DNA of 64,000 nucleotides, from positions 6,342,501 through 6,406,500 of the forward strand of contig CAUJGJ010000397.1 of the NCBI GenBank assembly GCA_963170055.1. Direction: 5' to 3'. Made by a program: the position numbers and the translations under genes. Shown here one piece after another: positions 57,297-64,000 of this stretch (positions within the stretch are counted from its first letter, which is position 1; the number at the start of each line of letters is the position of its first letter). The notes beneath the pieces were generated by a model, which was not told the origin of the DNA, made no database searches, and saw only the letters and a program-made list of their open reading frames with translations. The stretch is from Halisarca cf. caerulea. Lineage: Eukaryota; Porifera; Demospongiae; Chondrillida; Halisarcidae.

Positions 57297-60200
57297 GTAT
57301 CTATATCCGTATGAAGGAGGGCAATTCTCCTATTGCCAGTTGAATCAAAATCTTTAATAATAGCTGGAATGTCTACTGGTGTGTCATGATGAATATGTAG
57401 CAGAGCCAGACCAGCAAGACATTCATCTGTCATTGTACTCCTCATGTATGTCTTAAGGCGTCTGAGGCCACTAAACGACCTCTCTGCTGAAGCTGTCGAT
57501 ACTGGCATAGTAAGCAGGACTTTGAGGATGGTGTGGATGTTTGGAAACATTGGATTGGCTGAATACACAGTTTCCTGCAATGTGGTAGCTTTCACTGCAC
57601 CCTCTTGAATAGAATGCTTCCAACATTCCAATTCGGTGTCAGCAGTAGCAGTACTTGGTAGCAAGAGAGTGAACTCCTCTTTGATGTCTTCCCACAACTC
57701 ACTAGTGAGTCTTAAAATGTGTGATGGGACTAAGTACTGAGCTTTAAGTCGTGGCAATGGCTTGCACAGTTTGGCTTGTAACTCCGCTATGAGTTGGTCA
57801 ATAAACGGAATGTACAGATTTAGTCGCCAGTATTCTTCTTCATTACTTGCTGGTGTGTTTGAACGATGCCCTTGATATGTGGTGGTTTGTGGCTTCGTGA
57901 TTGCAATCCTGTTATCTGTAGCCAACTGTGTTGCTTCCTGCCAAATTGTATCCCAAGATGCTGAGTCAATGCGCTTCTTCTGCATAAGGTCACAGAGTGT
58001 TTGTGCATGAGAGGAGGCAGCCACAAGATCACACTGAGGATCCTGCATGTGATTACTCAGCGGGGTGAGGTGGGGTAGGATACTTTTGCAAACAGATATG
58101 GTTACCACAAAATCAAATGATTCCATCGTTTTGATATAGGCTGAAGCGGATGTACGGGTGTTCTGATCACCCCCTGTGTTAAATTTGAGAGTGTGGAAAT
58201 TATGTTCGTGTAGTCATGAACACATTGTGCCACACACTCCACTGGCTCATTATAGCGCTTTTCAACTGGGGAAGAAAATGGCCGCCGCTCGAAATGGTAA
58301 TATATACATCGAATTTTACAGCTCAAACAACAATGTACGTCGATTTTTACAACTGTTTAGTGTTTTAATGTTATTTATCGAAACAATAAACTACAAAACA
58401 GGCCCATGTGTCATACACAGAAGTATAAAAATGATTTTGAAAAAGGTACACTTTTTCTCTAAACGTCGATTTGGGGACGTGTAGACGGCCTCCCAAAGAG
58501 ATGAAACTGGTATGAGATGAAAGAGTAAAGTTCATTTAAGATATGGATGCTGAGCGGAGAACATATAACTCCAACTGAAATAGTTATAACGAAAAATGTA
58601 CTTTTAGCGGGTAAAAATGGCTAAAAATGACAATTAAAATGGTAATATCTTCGGCTAACCTGCTTATATAATCCCCGCTCAGCGAAAACAAGTAGACAAA
58701 AGTATTTTAAATCGTTGGATTCTTTTGTTGTTCAGAAAAAGTCCCGGGTACACGTCCCCAAAACACGATATATTTGCAGGACGGTTCCAATCCGCCATTT
58801 TAGGATGACGTAAGGTGCGTGTCATCAGTATTGGGCATTTAAATTCGTATGGTACATTGGAAATAAGCGCCCTACAATGTTATCGACTACGTGAACAATG
58901 GACCTGGTCGACAATTTGTTGTGCGGAAAGTTCTATTTTTCATTAAATGGTTCCAACAAGTATCGGTGAGTTCTTATGCATATATTCTTGTCATTGATAG
59001 TCATATCTGCGGCGAAAGTGGCATACTTGACGACTAAGACGCAGAGACAGTGGCACTAGCTTGCGTGCGAAATCAATCGATTAGTACGAAGTCAGAGAGT
59101 AGACTGAGCCTGCTAACATTTTGCCGATTTTAGCTAGTGTTTCATTCGTGATCTAGGATATCCTGGATAGTATAGTGCAGTTACCTGTCACAGCATTTTC
59201 TTACATTGATTCGGCATTCTGCAACGATCATTCGAGGTGGGAAGGTCAATATCGGCGGTACCTGGCCCTTTTTGACGGTACTAGTGTAGCTTGAACATTG
59301 CGACTAAACATTGATGTGCTTTTATAAATACCTAAACAAAACTTATTAAGGCACAAAACGGCTTTTTCCCCTTTCAAAGTGGATAGGATTCGAAAGATTC
59401 TGCTATCGCTAAACCACTGTAAGCGCCCGCTACTGATGACGTATTACAACGTTTACCTTCTGTTGGTAATGACGTATAGGTAAAATGTGACAAATTCCAC
59501 AAATTCCATAACTTTGTCACCTGTAATCCCCAACTTCCAAAAAGCGCTATAATGCCCCTGTGTCTGCATGTTGCGACCAACGAGTCTCACTCATGCGCTG
59601 AAGGCGCTTTGATTTGGGCCAAGCTACATCAATGTAAGCTTGCAACCGTTTAGGTGATGCTGTCAGAAAATACAGAATGTCGCGCAGAGAAACAAACATG
59701 TTACTGACAATTTTTTGTTTGCAAGCATGAACAATAGCCAAGTTCAGACTATGGTTCTTACAGTGGACATACAAAGCTGCTGGGTGTATGGAAGAAATAC
59801 GGGCTTGTACTCCTTTGGTATGACCACTCATGTTGCCAGCCCCATCGTAACCTTGCCCAACTATCTTTGATGGGTCTAGCCCCCACTGTGAAATTTGATT
59901 AAGGATCCATTTTGCAATAGTCTCCCCAGTTGTATCTCTTGTTGACACAAATGTCACGAAGTCCTCTTATGCAACAAAGATATTCTTCTCTGGATCTGGC
60001 ATTGTGTAGCGCAAACAAATAGCAACTTGTTCCGTGCAACTAATATCTGCACATTCATCAGCCATAAGTGTGAAAAATCCTGCTCTCTTTGTGGCAGCAA
60101 TAATCCCTGATCGTACTTGATTGCCACATAAACTGATTATTTCATTTTGAATATGGTGGCTGGTATACTTTGCATTTTTGGGGCACGTGCGCAAATGGTA

Positions 60201-61158
60201 CAGTAAATCGTCATCACTTTCAGCCCGATATTGTAGAAAAGTATTGAAATTGCTTCTCTGGTCTGTTTTCCCACGAATAAGGACATTCTGTCGGCCACAA
60301 GTAACAATCAAACTAATCAGAGCATTCAAGATTTTGGTGTTTCGACAAATCATATCGCACTGGGCCTTGGATAACTGCTGTTGTATGCTGAGCTGCTTCT
60401 GGCTTGAGACACGAAGGAAGCCCACACTCGTTTCTAGTACACGGTTGTGCTCAGATGTAGCTAAGTGCTTCTCAACAAGACGTATGGCATTGCTCCAATC
60501 TTTTAGGGGTTCAGTTGTTAAGGCAATTTTTTGACTCCCAAAGAGAATGCATACGACACAATACACACCATCTTTACATACACTGTATCTCAAGCTTGGA
60601 TGGCGTTCACTGTCAAAGAAAGCCACTAGAACACTCCGATTCTGCTTCCCACAGGCATGCTTAGGGGCCTTCCATGTCTTGTCCGGTACAAATCGAGACA
60701 GTAGCAGCTTTTCCTTCAGGATATCGTGAGTACATACACGCTTATGTACCTTGCTGATTGAGAACAGTCCCAAGTCCAGTACACAGGCACTCAAAATGGA
60801 ATCAATTTCCAAAGGAGAAAGATCTGGTCTATCTTCTTCAACAGTTACTTTAGCTCGTTTAGTGGCCGGCGATGGTGTATCGGACTCCAGATCCTCCTGC
60901 TGATTATCTGCAACATACTCCTCAGCATTGCTGGTAGAAACTGTGGTATATGGATAAACAGATGATATATCATGAAACATGTAGTAGCAGAAGTACAGAT
61001 AATATAAACAAAGTAACTAGTCTATCAGACCGACAGTGGTGCCTGAACTGACCACAGTAGGCCACTATAAAACTAACCAGGAAGTAAATCTTCAGTGATA
61101 TGGACTGCATCACAGGCTGTTTCTTTCTAGCTTGGCTGCAGAACCGGTGTACTGTCAT
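57297..61158 (-). pseudogene. hAT transposase gene, split by an inserted element
   Basis: A first exon at about 61158-61078 (MTVHRFCSQARKKQP) is followed by a long exon 60951-59555, then by 58247-57297 beyond the insertion. The N-terminal region resembles the TTF/DUF4371-type hAT family. FFTLMADECADIS and GQGYDGAGNMSG carry the two aspartates, and LTMPVSTASAERSFSGLRRLK carries the glutamate in the C-terminal dimerisation domain. Interruptions are a TAA at about 59967 between NIFVA and EDFVTFVS, the 1.3-kb insertion after ETRWSQHADTG, and a frame break near 58200. The protein is similar to ZMYM/hAT-like families of animals. Confidence 0.78.
58248..59553. mobile_element. 1.3-kb non-autonomous element with CATTATAGCGCTTTT ends
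   Basis: CATTATAGCGCTTTT at 58248 is mirrored by AAAAGCGCTATAATG ending 59553. The only direct repeat at the junctions is TA. The inside has no recognised transposase; one small frame begins MAAARNGNIY. It splits the hAT gene, so it arrived later. TA target and short repeats suggest a Tc1/mariner-superfamily passenger, but that is inference. Confidence 0.7.
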
Positions 61159-61430
61159 CAGAGTGCATAATAGGCTTAAAGTAGCTGTATAAGCTCATCA
61201 TTACCATTGAAAAAGAAAAACTGCAACGCGTGGTGATTGCCTATTTTGTGACGGTTCAATCGGCTGTGAACAGAAAATCATGTTTCTGTGAACGAAATTC
61301 TTGTTAAATAGAAACAAGCATCAATATTTTAGTACTAACACTATATTTAGTGTTCTGCATACAGAATAATATTCCTAAGCTATATTTTCAGCAGTTAAGT
61401 CCCAATATTATGGAACTCAGTTGCCATAAA
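61159..61430. other. No recognised gene
   Basis: Upstream flank of the hAT gene. The hAT terminal repeats were not identified here. Confidence 0.4.
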
Positions 61431-61650
61431 AATGGTACACACCATACACACCCACACACCATACACACCCACACACCCACACACCATACACACCATACAC
61501 ACCCACACACCATACACACCATACACACCCACACACCCACACACCATACACACCCACACCCACAAATACACACACACACACACACACACTCACACACCAC
61601 ACACACACACACACGCACACACACACACACACAAACAAACAAACAAAAGT
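61431..61650. repeat. CA-rich minisatellite and (CA)n array
   Basis: 61435-61560 repeats ACACACCCACACACCAT-type units, then (CA)n to about 61650. Confidence 0.9.
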
Positions 61651-62974
61651 ACTCAACTATACATCACACACATCAAATCATACAAAACACACAATCTCAC
61701 CAATTGCCTTCATGATTTAGTCTATATTCTGAACATGACGCATGTGGGACATGTCCAAAGTCCCACTATTGCGTTAATGGGCTGGAATTTGGGCATGTGT
61801 AAGGCTTTGATCATGTGATATGCGCGTGACATTTCCTGACGTAGTAAAGTTTTGGTGAAGAAGCAAGGGCAATTGCGCTGCTCGATATTTGTTCTGTTTT
61901 TACAACATATGAAAGCCTTTATCTATCAAAAGTTAATGTGACGTACATATTGTTGTGTGAGGGAGCTTGGAAGATCATATTCACGATCGATAGTGGGTAT
62001 TGTAAACTGCAGTACTTACATAATTCATGTCGAAATCGCCCTGCTATTTTGCAGTTGATGAAAGGCTTAAAGCGCATTTTGAAGGCTCAAACATAGATCG
62101 ATCGCTCTTTCATGAGGTACTCAAGTTAGTAAAACCGACTTTTCTATTTGAATTTAAGATCAAACAAAGATTACGCACCTTGTTCTTTGATGTTGGCGAT
62201 CGGGCGCTGAATATCCAGTTCGCTTCTCTTGAACCACCGATATGATACTTTGTTAAACCATCTGTCTTCTTTGCCTAATGTTCTTCCTCCACTGAGTTTC
62301 TCTCGCTTATGCCGCATCGATCATTACGGAGATTAAACACTTCAAACACTTCGGTAAGGGCAATATGCGATTACGTCACAGCTCATGTCACATGACCGTC
62401 ATGTGATAATCGGCCCTTAGCTAAGCGAATCCTTCTTGCAAAATGCCATGTCGTCAAGTAAATCAGCGGATCAACGTAGGAAGCTTCTGAGTGTTTTATT
62501 GTAATCTATATGGAACCCTTCAACTTTTCACCGATGGGGATTTTGATGCAGCGAGTTTCCAAAGAGTTATTGCTGGTTATTTTAGTACATTTTTAGTATT
62601 TGCTGATTATCTTGAAAACTAGTTCAGTAAACAAAATCCCCATCGGTAGAATATTGGGTAGCCTTATTAGGGACAGTTTAGTCCATATTCTGTGTCTCTA
62701 GGCCTAAGTTTCGATTTACTTGAGAGGAATAACTGCTAAATACAGCTGCTCGGAAAAGCGGCGAGTATTCGAACGATTGACGGAAAATTTGGTTGAAAAA
62801 TAGTTAAATGTGTAGCTTAAATGTGTTCATACAGTCTAAATGTCGTTGCTTGCCATTTCTGATACGCATAAGAGAGAAAAAGCGAATTTGTTAGCAACAA
62901 AATCGCCGACTTTCGGAAGCCATTCAAGTGCGAATGGACATGTCCCACATGCGGAAAAGAAAGAATAATAAACA
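61651..62974. other. Mostly unrecognised; possible first exon at 62027 (+)
   Basis: A frame 62027-62245 starts MSKSPCYFAVDERLKAHF and has a donor-like GTACTC after DRSLFHE, so it may be an initial exon of an unknown gene. GCATGTGGGACATGTCC at 61741 recurs inverted at 62937, both next to CA arrays. Confidence 0.3.
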
Positions 62975-63187
62975 ATGAGACCACACACACACACACACAC
63001 GCACACGCACACACACACACACATACACACAGGAACATGCTCAAATAAACACACAGACACAAGCAAACATAAAAGCAAGTGAACATATCCAAGAAAATAC
63101 ATACAGAAATTTTTACATATACATTCGAAAACAGTTAGCTAAATAAAAAGAGCTTTCAACAGTCATCTTATCTATCACAAATACACC

Positions 63188-63230
<43 letters not shown>

Positions 63231-63410
63231 TAACACAAATGCACAAATGCACACAAACACACAACGCACACACGCGCACACACACAAACACAAGAACATA
63301 GTCAAATAAACACACAGACACAAGGAACATAAACGCATGCGAACATATCCAAGAAAATACATACAGAAATTCTTACATATACATTCGAAAACGGTTAGCT
63401 AAAAAATAGA
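62975..63410. repeat. Tandem duplication with CA arrays
   Basis: Two copies of a segment of about 200-220 bp (62980-63150 and 63190-63402) share (CA)n, CAAATAAACACACAGACACA and GAACATATCCAAGAAAATAC. Confidence 0.85.
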
Positions 63411-63503
63411 GTTTCAACAATCATCTTACCTATTTCTGAAGCTTTCTTGAAGCTTCTCTTTCCCTCAAAATTCTTTGCGATAACGCGTTATAAAGTTTCG
63501 AAG

Positions 63504-63575
63504 TTTTTGGGCCGCCGGAAGGCGGCCCTATATTGTTTTTACTTTCACCGGAAGTGTCCGGAACGTCCGGAACGA

Positions 63576-63615
<40 letters not shown>

Positions 63616-63804
63616 AACAACATGGCGGACGCAAAGTCGGTACGTAATCTTTCGGCTATATTTTGGTAAAATTCATTCGTTCGCTTCTGATTTTATCAGC
63701 GAAGAGTCTTTTCAACCAGAAGAGTTCTTCGAAGACGATTTCCAAGCGATTCGAGTTTCCAGGGCCGTGGGCGGCCCACGAGTTTTTTAAACTCGAATCG
63801 CTTG
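63504..63804 (-). mobile_element. Hairpin-ended element, copy E4 (reverse)
   Basis: On the plus strand it begins with the GGGCCGCC/GGCGGCCC hairpin, then ACTTTCACCGGAAGTGTCC, a (TA)n tract (63580-63612) and GTCAACAACATGGCGGAC. It ends with the folded module CAAGCGATTCGAGT...AACTCGAATCGCTTG. It is a full-length copy and flanks show no clear duplication. Confidence 0.8.
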
Positions 63805-64000
63805 TTTTCTTCTATCCATGGACATTTTCGTTCTAAAGTCTAGGTCAACCCTCTGTGCCATGCTAGACGAGGCCTGAACAAACACACAAACACAAAATCA
63901 TACACACGTACGCGAAAACATCCAAGAAAAGCTAAAGAATTTCTTTTACTAAAGTCCAACTCATACTAAACCGCACCAAACCACTTTGAATACACATTTA
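63805..64000. other. Window end, no recognised feature
   Basis: AT-rich sequence with CA tracts. Confidence 0.4.

Noticed and set aside
61388..61818. His/Thr-Pro-rich frames on both strands
   Set aside because: They arise from the CA-rich minisatellite.
61741..62953. Inverted 17-bp pair GCATGTGGGACATGTCC as transposon ends
   Set aside because: The match is short, there is no target duplication and no shared extension beyond it.

Overview
The window looks like animal genomic DNA from an early-branching lineage, most likely a demosponge. It is AT-rich, has short GT-AG introns, contains many (TG)n/(CA)n arrays and TGCATGCA words, and carries gene and transposon families I associate with sponges and cnidarians. 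That assignment is inference; no rRNA or mitochondrial marker is present. No tRNA, rRNA, CRISPR or bacterial-style operon was seen.

Layout. 1-2021 (+): 3' part of a multi-exon integrase-core (DDE) gene. 2542-8331 (-): a complete 15-exon gene whose exon phases all close, giving a 794-residue protein with an Ig-like domain and a Pelle/IRAK-like kinase. 8540-9900: 3' end of a restriction-endonuclease-type non-LTR retrotransposon. 9953-11748 (+): an unrecognised gene with a cysteine-rich C-terminus. 13.9-14.3 kb: relic of a non-LTR ORF1 with a 2A-like motif and PHD-like finger. 14.37-21.62 kb: a nest in which a MULE with a perfect 9-bp target duplication sits inside the terminal repeat of a PIF/Harbinger element, whose transposase is also split by a small hairpin element. 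21.9-27.2 kb: a Helitron Rep relic split at TTAA by a piggyBac element. 27.2-33.4 kb: hAT and RT fragments, a foldback element with a minisatellite, and long TG arrays.

35.77-43.85 kb and 45.41-51.23 kb hold two copies of a divergent gene pair. A minus-strand C2H2/transposase-like gene (11 exons) and a plus-strand SAM-like gene (6 exons) share a promoter gap of about 130 bp. The copy at 45-51 kb reads through intact on both strands (901 and 571 residues). The copy at 36-44 kb has frameshifts, and a hairpin element lies in its SAM gene. 54.1-56.8 kb is an apparently complete autonomous PIF/Harbinger element with both proteins, terminal repeats and a 3-bp duplication. 57.3-61.2 kb (-) is a hAT transposase gene split by a 1.3-kb element flanked by TA. 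The rest is simple repeats and sequence in which I see no gene.

The strongest candidate for an undescribed system is the duplicated divergent SAM/transposase-like pair. The second is the dispersed family of no-TSD elements with folded ends, which resembles Helentron-associated elements. Exon coordinates were read by eye from splice signals and phase and may be off by a base or two.
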